Counted from the stretch's first letter, positions 23,125 to 32,604 are shown. The stretch is DNA of 64,000 nt from Peptoniphilaceae bacterium (GCA_910589545.1 CAJUSY010000001.1:114434-178433), one strand, 5' to 3'. Translations and numbers: made by a program. Notes: generated from the sequence alone by a model not told the origin.

Positions 23125-23562
23125 TTATTTTTGATTATCTAGAAATTCATGCAATAAATTATACAATTGCATTTTCTTATTATCAGATAATTCAACACAT
23201 TCACTCATTAGTTGTGGAACATTTTTTGCCTTTTCTTGCAATTCTTTTCCTTTATCAGTAAGGTTGATAATTACAATTCTATCATCATTCGAACTTCGTT
23301 TTCTTTCCAGATATCCTTGTGTTTGCATCTTTTTTATGATTGGCGTAATAGTTCCATTATCCAAATATAGTTTTTCACATAGTTGTCCAACAGTAATGCC
23401 GTCTTTTTCCCATAAAACTAAAAAAACAATGTATTGTGTATAGGTCAAGCCTAAAGGTTTCAAAAATTGCGTGTATTTACTTGTTATTATTCTTGATGCA
23501 GCGTAAAGCGGAAAACAAAGCTGATTCTCTAATTTCATATTATTTATTTGATCTTGATTCAT
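23125..23562 (-). CDS. ohrR: OhrR-like MarR family organic-peroxide sensor
   Basis: This 145-residue winged-helix MarR protein has the N-terminal L-E-N-Q-L-C16-F-P-L-Y-A-A-S-R, the hallmark peroxidatic-Cys segment of OhrR. The wing region E-R-K-R-S-S-N-D-D-R is standard. Oxidation of the Cys should release it from DNA and induce the operon. I chose the ATG at 23562, preceded by CGGAGGAG, over the ATG seven codons upstream. It heads the ohrR - peroxidase - CDF operon and probably regulates itself. Confidence 0.88.
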   Translation of the reverse strand: MNQDQINNMKLENQLCFPLYAASRIITSKYTQFLKPLGLTYTQYIVFLVLWEKDGITVGQLCEKLYLDNGTITPIIKKMQTQGYLERKRSSNDDRIVIINLTDKGKELQEKAKNVPQLMSECVELSDNKKMQLYNLLHEFLDNQK

Positions 23563-23594
23563 AAACTCCTCCGATAATTTCATAGAATTGTATG

Positions 23595-24326
23595 TTATCT
23601 CATTTTTATTATTTTTTCTGATATTTCAATGAAAAGTTTGTGTTTTAAAAAAGTGATATTACTAATTTGCTTAACAAATCTCATTTCCATCAAAGAATTC
23701 GTAACAAACGCACAATCCATAGTTTTTAAATCATTTAAATTAATTGACTTTTCAATTATATTATAACTATTTATTTTCAAAAACTCTATAAGTTTTTGAC
23801 GAAATATTCCTGGTAAGATTCCATCATTTATAGGTGGAGTTATTATAGTGTTTTGTTTTATGAAAAAAATATTCGTATAAGTGCCCTCAGTAATATTTCC
23901 ATCTTGATTTAGAAAAATCCCCTCGTCAAAGCCATCCTCAAGGACTTTTTTGTGCAAGTAATGATTTAGCAAGTAATTGTTCGTTTTATGATAAATTAAA
24001 GGATTATTTTTGTCCCTCAACTGTTTTAGAACTTTTAACCTAAGCCCTTTAGTGTACTTAGAATCAGAATAATCAGTGTTCCTTGTAGTAATAACTAAAT
24101 CATAATCACCATTATTATCTAGTACCATAATCCTCAAACAATCAACATTTAAATCCATATTTTTTATTTTTTCATAAATATTTTTCGTTAAATTATTAGT
24201 GTTTATTCCCAGAAAATTCATTGATTTTTCTAATCTTTTAATATGATCTTCTAAATAAATTGGACTTGAATCTACAACTTTAATAGTTTCAAAAAGTCCT
24301 TTACCGTATCTTATTCCATCATTCAT
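23595..24326 (-). CDS. pabC: Aminodeoxychorismate lyase (class IV aminotransferase fold)
   Basis: This 243-residue PLP enzyme of the branched-chain aminotransferase fold opens with R-Y-G-K-G-L-F-E-T-I-K and has E-G-T-Y-T-N-I-F-F and P-G-I-F-R-Q-K-L motifs. It splits 4-amino-4-deoxychorismate into 4-aminobenzoate and pyruvate for folate synthesis. The ATG overlaps the pabB stop (ATGA), and pabA-pabB-pabC form one coupled operon, which settles the choice over a general aminotransferase. Confidence 0.88.
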   Translation of the reverse strand: MNDGIRYGKGLFETIKVVDSSPIYLEDHIKRLEKSMNFLGINTNNLTKNIYEKIKNMDLNVDCLRIMVLDNNGDYDLVITTRNTDYSDSKYTKGLRLKVLKQLRDKNNPLIYHKTNNYLLNHYLHKKVLEDGFDEGIFLNQDGNITEGTYTNIFFIKQNTIITPPINDGILPGIFRQKLIEFLKINSYNIIEKSINLNDLKTMDCAFVTNSLMEMRFVKQISNITFLKHKLFIEISEKIIKMR

Positions 24327-25651
24327 CTTAAAGCCTCGTAAACTTTTTTAGATTTTTGAATTGTCTCATCGTATTCGCTATTCATTTCTGAATCCCATGT
24401 AATTGCTCCTCCACCAGAAAAATAGCACCTATTTTCAACCTTCAAAATAGTTCTTATCAAAATATTGAAATCGCAATTCTGGTTAAACGAAATATATCCT
24501 ATCGATCCTGTGTAAATATTTCTGTTGTATTTTTCAACCTTGTCAATAGCTTCTATCGATGCAAGCTTTGGAGCTCCAGTTATTGAGCCGCCTGGAAAAA
24601 TATTTTTAACTAAGTTAAACACATCTTCATCTTTTCTTAATTTCCCGACAATTGTAGCTACCAAATGATGAACATTTTCGTAAGTTTCTAATGAATAATT
24701 ACTGATTGCTTTTATCGTTTCAGAATCACAACACATTCCCAAATCATTTCTCATCAAGTCCACTATCATCAATAATTCTGAAATATCTTTGTCACTATTT
24801 AGTAATTCTTTTTTCAATTTTTCATCTTCATCTTTATCATCAGATCTTCGTATGGTTCCCTTAATAGGTCTAGCTTGAACAAGTCCATTTTGACAATCAA
24901 AAAACCTCTCTGGAGATGAAGATAAAACGCAGTATTCCCCAAAATCCATATAAGCCATAAAGTCTGCCTTGTTAACTTCGCGAAGTTTCTTGTAAATGTC
25001 GAACTTATCTTTAGTTGTATATACAATGAATTGTTGTGTCAAGTTAACTTCGTACACATCACCATTTTCAATCATAGTTTTTATGTCATCAAAGCTTTTC
25101 GCATATTCTTCTTTTGTTACAGTTTTTATAAGTTCAGATGTCTTATATTCCTTATCTACATAATCTGGTTTTACAAATACATCTTCAACATCTGTAATAT
25201 CTGTATCATCCAAGAAATAAATCGTGTATTCTTGTGTATTATTGTCAAACTCTATTATTTTAAAATAAATTCCAAAATAAGCATCGTATATTTCGGTGTT
25301 TTTTTCAGAATTTAAAACTACATTGCAATTAGAGCTTGTAAAATCATAAGACAAAAGTCCAACCGCTCCACCAATAAATTGATTATCATATTCTTCAAAA
25401 TAATCATCCATCAATATTTTAAGTTGATTAAGCGGATTATCACTAACTTTTTTGTTCACAATACCACTGATTTCAATGTTGTTATCCTTTGATTTTAAAA
25501 CAATTTCCGGATCAAAACCGATATATGATTTGTTACCTTGATTGTAACTTCCCTTTGCACTATCTAATAAAAAAGGTAAACTCTTGTCTTTAATGTTATA
25601 TAAAATATCTAGAACGGTTACATCTGATTTGATTTTTTTAGAATGAATCAT
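24323..25651 (-). CDS. pabB: Aminodeoxychorismate synthase component I
   Basis: This 442-residue chorismate-binding enzyme has the C-terminal catalytic signatures R-P-I-K-G-T-I-R-R, M-R-N-D-L-G and F-P-G-G-S-I-T-G-A-P-K. The P-I-K-G-T motif with a Lys is characteristic of PabB-type enzymes, whereas anthranilate synthase has P-I-A-G-T. It uses ammonia from PabA to convert chorismate to aminodeoxychorismate. The start overlaps the pabA end by 14 bases and has AAAGGAGG upstream. Confidence 0.92.
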   Translation of the reverse strand: MIHSKKIKSDVTVLDILYNIKDKSLPFLLDSAKGSYNQGNKSYIGFDPEIVLKSKDNNIEISGIVNKKVSDNPLNQLKILMDDYFEEYDNQFIGGAVGLLSYDFTSSNCNVVLNSEKNTEIYDAYFGIYFKIIEFDNNTQEYTIYFLDDTDITDVEDVFVKPDYVDKEYKTSELIKTVTKEEYAKSFDDIKTMIENGDVYEVNLTQQFIVYTTKDKFDIYKKLREVNKADFMAYMDFGEYCVLSSSPERFFDCQNGLVQARPIKGTIRRSDDKDEDEKLKKELLNSDKDISELLMIVDLMRNDLGMCCDSETIKAISNYSLETYENVHHLVATIVGKLRKDEDVFNLVKNIFPGGSITGAPKLASIEAIDKVEKYNRNIYTGSIGYISFNQNCDFNILIRTILKVENRCYFSGGGAITWDSEMNSEYDETIQKSKKVYEALR

Positions 25652-26231
25652 TTCTTACCTCCTTTAAGAAGTTCTCAATCATTTTCAATCCAAAATCAGT
25701 TCCCACGCTTTCAGGATGAAATTGCACAGTTTCAATTTTATTCTTAGAATCTCTAAATCCCATAATTATTCCATCAGAAGTTTTTGATGTTATAACCATA
25801 TCTTCATACATTTTATTTTCAAATTTGCTATCATCAACGATTAACGAATGATAACGCATAACCTTTACAGGGTTTGGAATATCAATAAATATTCCTTTGC
25901 CGTCATGGTTAATCTCAGTCATTTTCCCATGCATTGGACGTGGCCCCTTTACAATGTCAAGCCCCATTGAGTAAGCCAATGCTTGATGTCCCAAACAAAT
26001 TCCAAGAATCGGATATTTCCCTTTTAATTTTTCAAATATCTCAAGAGAAATTTTGGATTCTTTAGGAGTTTTAGGCCCTGGAGAAATCACTACAATTTCT
26101 GGATTTAATTGTTTGATTTCTTGCAAATTTATCTCATCATTCTTTTTCACAATAACTTCTTCTTTCAAAATTCTCAAATAAGAAACAATGTTATATGTGA
26201 ATGAATCGTAATTATCTATCATTAATATCAT
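25638..26231 (-). CDS. pabA: Aminodeoxychorismate synthase glutamine amidotransferase component
   Basis: This 197-residue class I glutamine amidotransferase has the nucleophile in G-I-C-L-G-H-Q-A, the oxyanion strand S-P-G-P-K-T-P, and the His-Glu pair in Q-F-H-P-E-S. It supplies ammonia to PabB. TrpG proteins are nearly the same, and some organisms share one subunit, but no trp genes are near. It is the first gene of the pab operon. Confidence 0.9.
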   Translation of the reverse strand: MILMIDNYDSFTYNIVSYLRILKEEVIVKKNDEINLQEIKQLNPEIVVISPGPKTPKESKISLEIFEKLKGKYPILGICLGHQALAYSMGLDIVKGPRPMHGKMTEINHDGKGIFIDIPNPVKVMRYHSLIVDDSKFENKMYEDMVITSKTSDGIIMGFRDSKNKIETVQFHPESVGTDFGLKMIENFLKEVRNDSF

Positions 26232-26280
26232 TTAATCACCCAATAAAAATATATAGGATTTTATGCTAAAAATCAAATAA

Positions 26281-26312
26281 AAAATGAGCTTATTGATTAA
26301 TAAACTCATTTT
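26281..26312 (-). terminator. Terminator of ABC exporter operon
   Basis: Stem AAAATGAG (26281-26288) with CTCATTTT (26305-26312) has an inner TTATT/AATAA stem and a T tail on the minus strand. It lies 7 bases after the permease stop at 26319. Confidence 0.7.
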
Positions 26313-26318
26313 CTAATC

Positions 26319-27524
26319 TTAAATAATATCTATTACATTTTTGTTTGCCGCTGTATTTGCAGGAGAATAAGTGAACACAATTCCTATTCCCAAAGATATT
26401 CCTAAAGATATCAAAACTGGCATCAGTTCTAGTTTGATTGGAAATGGTAAGAATTTCGATGCAATAAATGCAGCTATCATACCGATGATGTATCCAATTA
26501 TTCCACCAATAACAGTCACAATAATTCCTTCAAACATAAATTGATACAAAATTTCTTTTTTCTTTGCTCCAATAGCTCTTCTTATTCCTATTTCTTTAAT
26601 TCTTTCTGCAACTGAAATGTACATCATATTCATCATTCCTATTCCTGCGATTAACAGCGAAATAGCTGCGATTAGAGATATAAAAATCGTAATTGATCCT
26701 AACACGTTGCTTATTCCTTCTATTTGTTGTGCTATATCAACAAAACTATAAGAACCCGCTGCTTTCATCGGACCGTTTTTATCAAGATATTCCTTAATTT
26801 CTTTTGCTTTATCCTGAACTTTAGTACCATTTTTTAAAATTACATTTATCATAGAAATTGAATTATTGTTTTTTGGTTGTCGAGATTCCAAAGTTCCTTT
26901 TGGCAATTCCACATCATTATTAAATGCGAACAAATTTCCTGCTGCATTGTTATCTTTAACTCCAACGATGACATAATAATCATTCTTTACCAAAATTGTT
27001 TTGTTAATTGGATCTTCATTTTCAAAAACTTCGTCTGCCAATTTTTTAGTAATTACAGCAACTTTTTGGTTGGTATCTCCATCTAATTTTGAAATTGCCC
27101 TGCCTTTTATAATTTTGGTATCAGTTTTTTCAACAGATTTAGCAAATGCATTTTCCATGTTTCCATCATTTTTTCTAATAGAAACATTCAACATATTATT
27201 TTGAAATTCCTCTGGATCAGATTCTACTTTTAAAACATTCGTCATTTGAGAAATTTCTCGAATATTTTTTTCAGTAAATACGGAAGTATTACCTCCTACT
27301 GAATTTGCTGGATTATCTGGTTGGAAATAAAAAGCCACACTAAGTTCTTTATCCTCTCCACCCATTAAACTGTCAACTACATAATCTTGAAATCCTCTAC
27401 CAATTGCAATAATCGTGATAACCGCGGCAATTCCTATAATTATTCCAAGCATAGTCAATAATGATCGCTTTTTGTTTTTGATGATATCTTTGAAGGCTGT
27501 ATTTAATAAAACATTAAATCTCAT
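26319..27524 (-). CDS. MacB-like ABC transporter permease
   Basis: This 401-residue protein has the MacB/FtsX layout: an N-terminal span (about 18-45, R-S-L-L-T-M-L-G-I-I-I-G), a long extracellular MacB-PCD domain (about 50-270), then three C-terminal spans with G-I-G-M-M-N-M-M and E-I-G-I-R-R-A-I-G-A motifs. With the adjacent ATPase and HlyD-like adaptor it forms a tripartite-type exporter, as in Gram-positive peptide or antibiotic efflux systems. Substrate unknown. It overlaps the ATPase gene by 11 bases. Confidence 0.9.
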   Translation of the reverse strand: MRFNVLLNTAFKDIIKNKKRSLLTMLGIIIGIAAVITIIAIGRGFQDYVVDSLMGGEDKELSVAFYFQPDNPANSVGGNTSVFTEKNIREISQMTNVLKVESDPEEFQNNMLNVSIRKNDGNMENAFAKSVEKTDTKIIKGRAISKLDGDTNQKVAVITKKLADEVFENEDPINKTILVKNDYYVIVGVKDNNAAGNLFAFNNDVELPKGTLESRQPKNNNSISMINVILKNGTKVQDKAKEIKEYLDKNGPMKAAGSYSFVDIAQQIEGISNVLGSITIFISLIAAISLLIAGIGMMNMMYISVAERIKEIGIRRAIGAKKKEILYQFMFEGIIVTVIGGIIGYIIGMIAAFIASKFLPFPIKLELMPVLISLGISLGIGIVFTYSPANTAANKNVIDII

Positions 27525-28197
27525 AACTATCCCTCTCTTTTAAAACACCATCTAGCATAAAATACTTTCGATTACAATTATGTGTGATTTTCTTATCGTG
27601 AGTAACCATTATTATCGTAATCTTGAGTTTCTGATTCAATTCATTGAAAAGCGCCATGATTTCCTTACTCGTTTCAGAGTCAAGAGCACCTGTTGGCTCG
27701 TCAGCTATTATAAATTTAGGGTTGTGAACGATAGCACGAGCTATCGCTGCTCTTTGTTGCTGCCCACCCGAAAGTTGTTTCGGTCTTTTATCTGCTTGAT
27801 TTTTAATTCCAACCAAATTCAAAGCTTCCAGTGCTTTTTCTCTTGCATAATTGTACGATTTTCCTTGATACAACAAAGGTAGTTCTACATTTTCAGCTAT
27901 GGTGTAATTTTGTATAAGTTGAAATTGCTGGAAGATAAATCCCACGGATTTGTTGCGAAGATCAGACAACTTATTATCTGAAAATTTACTTATTTCAATA
28001 TTTTCAAACTTATAAATACCAGAAAAATTTTTATCCAAAAACCCTAATATATTAATCAATGTAGACTTACCTGAACCAGATTCACCCATTATTGCCACAA
28101 AATCTCCACTATTAATATTCAAGCTTACATTTTTTAATACGTGAAGTTTGTTTTCTCCTGAATTGTAAAACTTATTGATTTTCATTAAATCTATCAT
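27514..28197 (-). CDS. MacB/LolD-type ABC transporter ATPase
   Basis: This 227-residue ATPase has Walker A G-E-S-G-S-G-K-S-T, signature L-S-G-G-Q-Q-Q-R, Walker B F-I-I-A-D-E-P-T-G-A-L-D and the switch His in T-H-D. It powers the permease encoded immediately downstream. The start lies 3 bases after the adaptor stop, so the three genes form one transport operon. Confidence 0.93.
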   Translation of the reverse strand: MIDLMKINKFYNSGENKLHVLKNVSLNINSGDFVAIMGESGSGKSTLINILGFLDKNFSGIYKFENIEISKFSDNKLSDLRNKSVGFIFQQFQLIQNYTIAENVELPLLYQGKSYNYAREKALEALNLVGIKNQADKRPKQLSGGQQQRAAIARAIVHNPKFIIADEPTGALDSETSKEIMALFNELNQKLKITIIMVTHDKKITHNCNRKYFMLDGVLKERDSYEI

Positions 28198-28199
28198 GA

Positions 28200-29336
28200 T
28201 TAATCTTCAACCTTTATTTGTTGATTATCTTTCAAATCTTTTACTTTAGAAATAATTTTATCACCAGATTTTAATCCAGAAATCACAGTATAAGAATTAG
28301 TATTTTTTTCTAGTTGAACTTCTTTTTTCACAGCTTTTGAATCCTTGTATTCAAACACATAGTATTTAGAATCTTCTTCTTTTACCATGTCTTTTGCAAG
28401 TTCAATCTTATCTGATTTTTTCCTAACTTGAACATTAAATCCAATGTGTATAGGTTTTTGTGTTTTTATTTTAAATACAAAATTAGACGAATTACTTCCT
28501 GATTGTTCTGTCATGTTTTGCATTTGATTAGCCTCAAATGATCCAGCCTGACTTTCTGGAGTATTAGATATCTCTATTACAGTTCCTTTTGTTTTTTCGT
28601 CTCCATTAATAGGAATAACCTCTACTTCATCATTTTCTTTTAATTTATTGTAGTCGTATTCAGAAATATTTCCTTCAATAATATTTTCATCGCTAGTAAC
28701 TTCAACCAATGCTCCTTGACTCATCGGATTATCGATGTTTTTTTCATTAACTTTACAAACTCCAGATATAGTTGCATTAATTGTTTTTCTGGAACTTTCT
28801 TTTAAATCATTAAGTTGTTTCTTTTGCAACTCTACTTGGTCAAGTGCTTGTTTGTAAGCTCTATTTGATTGGTTAAGTGTCGGCTCCATTTGATCAATTT
28901 GCATTTCCAATTCTGGAGAGAAAGTTTCGTTATATTTTTCTACTAATTTATTGTAAGATTTGTATGCACTATTTCGATCCTCAAGTGCATAATTTGCTTG
29001 ACTTTTTGCTTGTTCTAATTGCAATTGCATCTGATCAATTTGTTTTTCAACTTCCTTGTTCACAAAAGTAATCAGTGAATCTCCTTTTTTAACAGATTGA
29101 CAAGTTTTCACATGAACTGTTTCAACTTCGCCATATGCTTGGTTATTAAAAACTTGTTGTGAATCACCATTTTTGGATATAGCACTGAATACCAAATCAC
29201 TATCTGCAGCTACTGTGTACAGGCTATACTTAGTTTCGTTTTTTTGATTAGCTTTTACTAATTTAAAAACTAAAACTCCTACACAAACCAAAGCAATTAA
29301 TCCTATTATAATTGCTAATTTTTTATTATCTTTCAT
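28200..29336 (-). CDS. HlyD/RND-type membrane fusion (adaptor) protein
   Basis: This 378-residue protein has an N-terminal membrane anchor (about 8-28), a lipoyl/barrel-sandwich half, a long alpha-helical hairpin (about 105-185, Q-M-Q-L-E-Q-A-K-S-Q), the second lipoyl half (A-T-I-S-G-V-C-K-V) and a beta-barrel region. This is the adaptor of a MacAB-like exporter. I use the ATG at 29336 because AGGAGG sits 5 bases before it; an upstream ATG at 29384 has no site. It overlaps nothing and lies 47 bases after pepD. Confidence 0.88.
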   Translation of the reverse strand: MKDNKKLAIIIGLIALVCVGVLVFKLVKANQKNETKYSLYTVAADSDLVFSAISKNGDSQQVFNNQAYGEVETVHVKTCQSVKKGDSLITFVNKEVEKQIDQMQLQLEQAKSQANYALEDRNSAYKSYNKLVEKYNETFSPELEMQIDQMEPTLNQSNRAYKQALDQVELQKKQLNDLKESSRKTINATISGVCKVNEKNIDNPMSQGALVEVTSDENIIEGNISEYDYNKLKENDEVEVIPINGDEKTKGTVIEISNTPESQAGSFEANQMQNMTEQSGSNSSNFVFKIKTQKPIHIGFNVQVRKKSDKIELAKDMVKEEDSKYYVFEYKDSKAVKKEVQLEKNTNSYTVISGLKSGDKIISKVKDLKDNQQIKVED

Positions 29337-29383
29337 ACAACCTCCTAATTGTGTTTCTGTAATATCATTATAATACAGTAACA

Positions 29384-30781
29384 CTAATCAGTCAACATAT
29401 CAAGAATTTCTGAGTAAAATTTTATAAATCTCTCTAAAGATATAACATTCAATCTTTCTTTTGTAGTGTGTACATCGTACATTGTAGGTCCAATTGAAAT
29501 GCAGTCAATTTTTTTATATTTTTCTGCAAACACTCCACATTCAAGTCCAGCGTGGATTACTTTAACATCTACTTCTTTGTCGTTTACTTTGGAGAAAGCT
29601 TTCTTTGCAACTTCCATCAACTCTGATTTTTCATTGAATTCCCAAGTAGGATAATAATTGTAATCGAAGGCAGTTGCATTGTGTTTATTTGCCTTTGATA
29701 TTATATCTTTTCTTAAATCTACTAATTTATCTTGATTTGAAGAACGTGTCGATAAAATAATTTCAAACTTATTCTCTAATGAATTGACAATGGCCAAGTT
29801 ACAAGATGTTTCGACTGTTTCATCAAGTCCTTCAATGTAAGAAATCACACCAGAGTTTAATTCTCCAATTAAATTAGATAAATTTTCTGTTGTATTTTTA
29901 TCTAAGCACTTTTTGGGACTAACATCTTCAATTAAAAGCCTCAAATCCTTATCAAAATCTTCAAGTTCAATCTTAGATATAAATTCTTCTGATTTTTTGT
30001 TCAGTGAATTAATAGATTCATCTGTAGATATGATTATTTCTGCATTTGTAGGAATAGCATTGTCTTTCGTACCAGCTTTAAAATCACAAATAAAAAACTC
30101 ATCTAAAGATTTTAAATATTCTAAAACAATCTTGATAGCATTTTGATGATTTTTGTCGATTTCCATTCCTGAGTGACCGCCCTTTAACCCTTTAACAGAA
30201 ATCTTATAAAAATTAGACAAACAATCTGAGTTGTATTGCTTGTCAAGTTCGACATTCACATTTTCTCCGCCACTACTTCCAACGATCAATTCATTTTCAT
30301 CTTCTGAGTCTATATTGATAAAATATTTACCGGACAAATCAAAATCAAAATTCATTGCTCCACTCATGTCAACTTCTTCACTTGTAGTAATAACAGCTTC
30401 TACTTGAGGAAGTTTATTATTTGATGTCAAAGTAGCCATGGCAATTGCCATTCCTATCCCATTATCTGCTCCAAGACTTGTTTTGTCCGCTGATAAAAAC
30501 TCACCATCTTCGATAATTTTAATTCCATTATCAAAATCATATTCTTCCTCAGAAACACACACCATATCCATGTGTGCCTGCAAAATTATTCCCGGTTTAT
30601 CTAACAAATCTTGATGAGCGTTTCTTTTGATGTAAATATTATTAAACTTATCTCTTTGACATTCCAAATTGTTGTCTGCAGCAAATTTTTCCAAATAATC
30701 CGCGATTCTTGCTTCGTTTTTTGAACATCTATTTATCTTAGAAAAATCCTTAAAGTAATTTAAAACAATATTTTTATCCAC
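29384..30781 (-). CDS. pepD: Aminoacyl-histidine dipeptidase (PepD, M20 family)
   Basis: This 465-residue M20C metallopeptidase has zinc ligands visible in I-L-Q-A-H-M-D-M-V and L-G-A-D-N-G-I-G-M-A, the catalytic Glu pair in T-S-E-E-V-D-M-S-G-A, I-D-S-E-D in the fourth metal segment and a late H-A-G-L-E-C-G. It cleaves Xaa-His and other dipeptides in the cytoplasm, which suits an asaccharolytic, peptide-using anaerobe. Its start overlaps the yqeY stop by one base. Confidence 0.92.
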   Translation of the reverse strand: MDKNIVLNYFKDFSKINRCSKNEARIADYLEKFAADNNLECQRDKFNNIYIKRNAHQDLLDKPGIILQAHMDMVCVSEEEYDFDNGIKIIEDGEFLSADKTSLGADNGIGMAIAMATLTSNNKLPQVEAVITTSEEVDMSGAMNFDFDLSGKYFINIDSEDENELIVGSSGGENVNVELDKQYNSDCLSNFYKISVKGLKGGHSGMEIDKNHQNAIKIVLEYLKSLDEFFICDFKAGTKDNAIPTNAEIIISTDESINSLNKKSEEFISKIELEDFDKDLRLLIEDVSPKKCLDKNTTENLSNLIGELNSGVISYIEGLDETVETSCNLAIVNSLENKFEIILSTRSSNQDKLVDLRKDIISKANKHNATAFDYNYYPTWEFNEKSELMEVAKKAFSKVNDKEVDVKVIHAGLECGVFAEKYKKIDCISIGPTMYDVHTTKERLNVISLERFIKFYSEILDMLTD

Positions 30782-31227
30782 TATGCACCTATAATTTCTT
30801 CAACCACTTTATTTACAGTTTTGCCATCAGTGAATTTGCCATATTCTCCCATTACAAATTTCATGATTTGTCCTCTTGATTTATTTGATTTTTCAAGAGA
30901 ATTTTCTTCCAAGAATTTTTCTATGATTTCTTTTAACTTTTCTTCAGATAATTGTTCTGGAAGATATGATTTAATGATTTCTAATTTTTTCTTTGTTTCT
31001 TCAATAGCTTGCACCCTATCTTCTGGAGTTTGTTCCAATGTATCCATTGTTTGTTTCAATTCTTTTTTTACAAATGCTAACTGTTCTTCATCAGTTAAAT
31101 CTCTTTTCTTTTCCTTTTGTTCCAATAAAATGTTACTCATAATCAGAGAAATAACCCCTGATTTTACCTTATCCTTATTTTTCATAGCTAACATTTTGTC
31201 TTTTCTTAATTTATCTATTGTACTCAT
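30781..31227 (-). CDS. yqeY: GatB/YqeY domain protein
   Basis: This 148-residue helical protein is the usual length for YqeY and carries the family patterns K-D-K-V-K-S-G-V-I-S-L-I, Y-L-P-E-Q-L-S-E-E and G-Q-I-M-K-F-V-M-G. It resembles the tRNA-binding tail domain of GatB. Its biological role is not settled. I chose the ATG at 31227, preceded by TAGGAGTG, over the start at 31245, which would run into the PAP2 gene. Confidence 0.9.
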   Translation of the reverse strand: MSTIDKLRKDKMLAMKNKDKVKSGVISLIMSNILLEQKEKKRDLTDEEQLAFVKKELKQTMDTLEQTPEDRVQAIEETKKKLEIIKSYLPEQLSEEKLKEIIEKFLEENSLEKSNKSRGQIMKFVMGEYGKFTDGKTVNKVVEEIIGA

Positions 31228-31237
31228 AATTTCACTC

Positions 31238-31867
31238 CTAACCAAAAATAAATGTAAAATAATAATTCACTCTAAACATATATATAGACCAATATGCACA
31301 TATTAATCCTATAAAACTACCAATTATAACATCTGTAAACCAATGTACTCCCAAAATGATTCTTGAAATTGCAATCAAAAAAGCAAACACAATTGCAATC
31401 AACATCGTCACGAAGAAAAATTTATATCCATAACTTAGCACATAAGCAATCGTCAAATAAAAGCTCATACTAACACATGAATGTCCACTTGGAAAAGAAT
31501 ATCCCATGTAGTTGACTCCGCTTGTCACTTTAGGCCTTTTTCTTCTGAACACAAATTTTAATGTGTGAACAGCAATAACGCTAAGCATAACGCTCATAAT
31601 AATAGCAGATGCAGACACATAGTTGTGTTGACTTACCGTAAAAAATACAATAGGAATACTTATAATCATGAGTGTTTCGACATTTCCAAATTTTGTAATT
31701 TTTGCCATCATAGCAATAAGAGAATTTTGTCCCATTTTAGTAAAATGATTCTTTAATTTTCTATCCAAATTTGTCTCACTATCTTTTAATACAACAAATC
31801 CTAGAAAAAAAGTAATCGATAAAAGAACAATACTACTTATTATTACAAACCAATCGTATTTATCCAT
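31238..31867 (-). CDS. PAP2-family membrane phosphatase
   Basis: This 209-residue protein with about six membrane spans carries the three PAP2 motifs: K-F-V-F-R-R-K-R-P, P-S-G-H-S and S-R-I-I-L-G-V-H-W-F-T-D. Such enzymes dephosphorylate phosphatidic acid, phosphatidylglycerol phosphate or undecaprenyl pyrophosphate at the membrane. Which lipid is used here is unknown. GGAAGG precedes the ATG. It starts the operon that continues through yqeY and pepD. Confidence 0.88.
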   Translation of the reverse strand: MDKYDWFVIISSIVLLSITFFLGFVVLKDSETNLDRKLKNHFTKMGQNSLIAMMAKITKFGNVETLMIISIPIVFFTVSQHNYVSASAIIMSVMLSVIAVHTLKFVFRRKRPKVTSGVNYMGYSFPSGHSCVSMSFYLTIAYVLSYGYKFFFVTMLIAIVFAFLIAISRIILGVHWFTDVIIGSFIGLICAYWSIYMFRVNYYFTFIFG

Positions 31868-31944
31868 TTTAAATCCTTCCTTTTATACTTCATATTAAAT
31901 TTTATACCAACCAAGTTTAAATGTATAGTGGTAATATTTTTAAT

Positions 31945-31979
31945 AAAAAATGAACCATAAATCTAAATTTATAGTTCAT
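31945..31979 (-). terminator. Terminator overlapping the end of the second PAP2 gene
   Basis: A 13-bp stem with one mismatch (31950-31962 with 31967-31979) is followed by six Ts on the minus strand. The stem includes the stop codon at 31969-31971. Confidence 0.75.
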
Positions 31980-32604
31980 CTAATGTTTGATTGTGTTTTA
32001 TAATATATTTTTCTGCTACAAAAACAGTAGACAAATAACACACATATCCTATTAAAATTCCAAATACAACATCAGTTGGCCAATGAACACCTACAACTAA
32101 CCTACTAAAAGCTATAACAAATGGAATAATTCTCAGATAAATAAATTTGTAATTTTTCAAACTACATAGCAAATAACTGAGAGTAAAATAAAAACTTGTA
32201 CTTACCAAGCTATGCCCACTCACGTAACTGTATCCACCTTGTTTTATTTTGAAAAAATTTAATGGTCTCACTCTTAGAAAACTGTATTTGTAAATATTCA
32301 TAACAATAAGACCTATTAAACAAGATATAAGTGTAATCGAAAAAAATGAATTCTTGCCAATGTGTTTCGAATAATACAAACTGATTGCCAGTATTATAAA
32401 ATACGTGCTGAAATTTCCTAATATTGTGAATGCATTAAAAATATAATAAGTAAAATTATTTGTAAGATTTTGTGCAAATTTCATAATACTTGGCTCAAAT
32501 GATAATCCCGATTGTCTTCTAATAAAAACGCCGAAAATAATCGATACTACAATTATAGCCGATGATATATATATTTTTTTCTTAGTTATAACCTTACCAA
32601 TCAT
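31969..32604 (-). CDS. Second PAP2-family membrane phosphatase
   Basis: This 211-residue protein is related in layout to the neighbouring PAP2 gene but clearly diverged. It has K-Y-S-F-L-R-V-R-P, S-G-H-S (with Val where Pro usually precedes) and S-R-L-V-V-G-V-H-W-P-T-D, so all catalytic residues are present. About six membrane spans. The ATG overlaps the stop of the MoeA-like gene (ATGA), so the two are translated together. The lipid substrate is unknown. Confidence 0.87.
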   Translation of the reverse strand: MIGKVITKKKIYISSAIIVVSIIFGVFIRRQSGLSFEPSIMKFAQNLTNNFTYYIFNAFTILGNFSTYFIILAISLYYSKHIGKNSFFSITLISCLIGLIVMNIYKYSFLRVRPLNFFKIKQGGYSYVSGHSLVSTSFYFTLSYLLCSLKNYKFIYLRIIPFVIAFSRLVVGVHWPTDVVFGILIGYVCYLSTVFVAEKYIIKHNQTLDEL

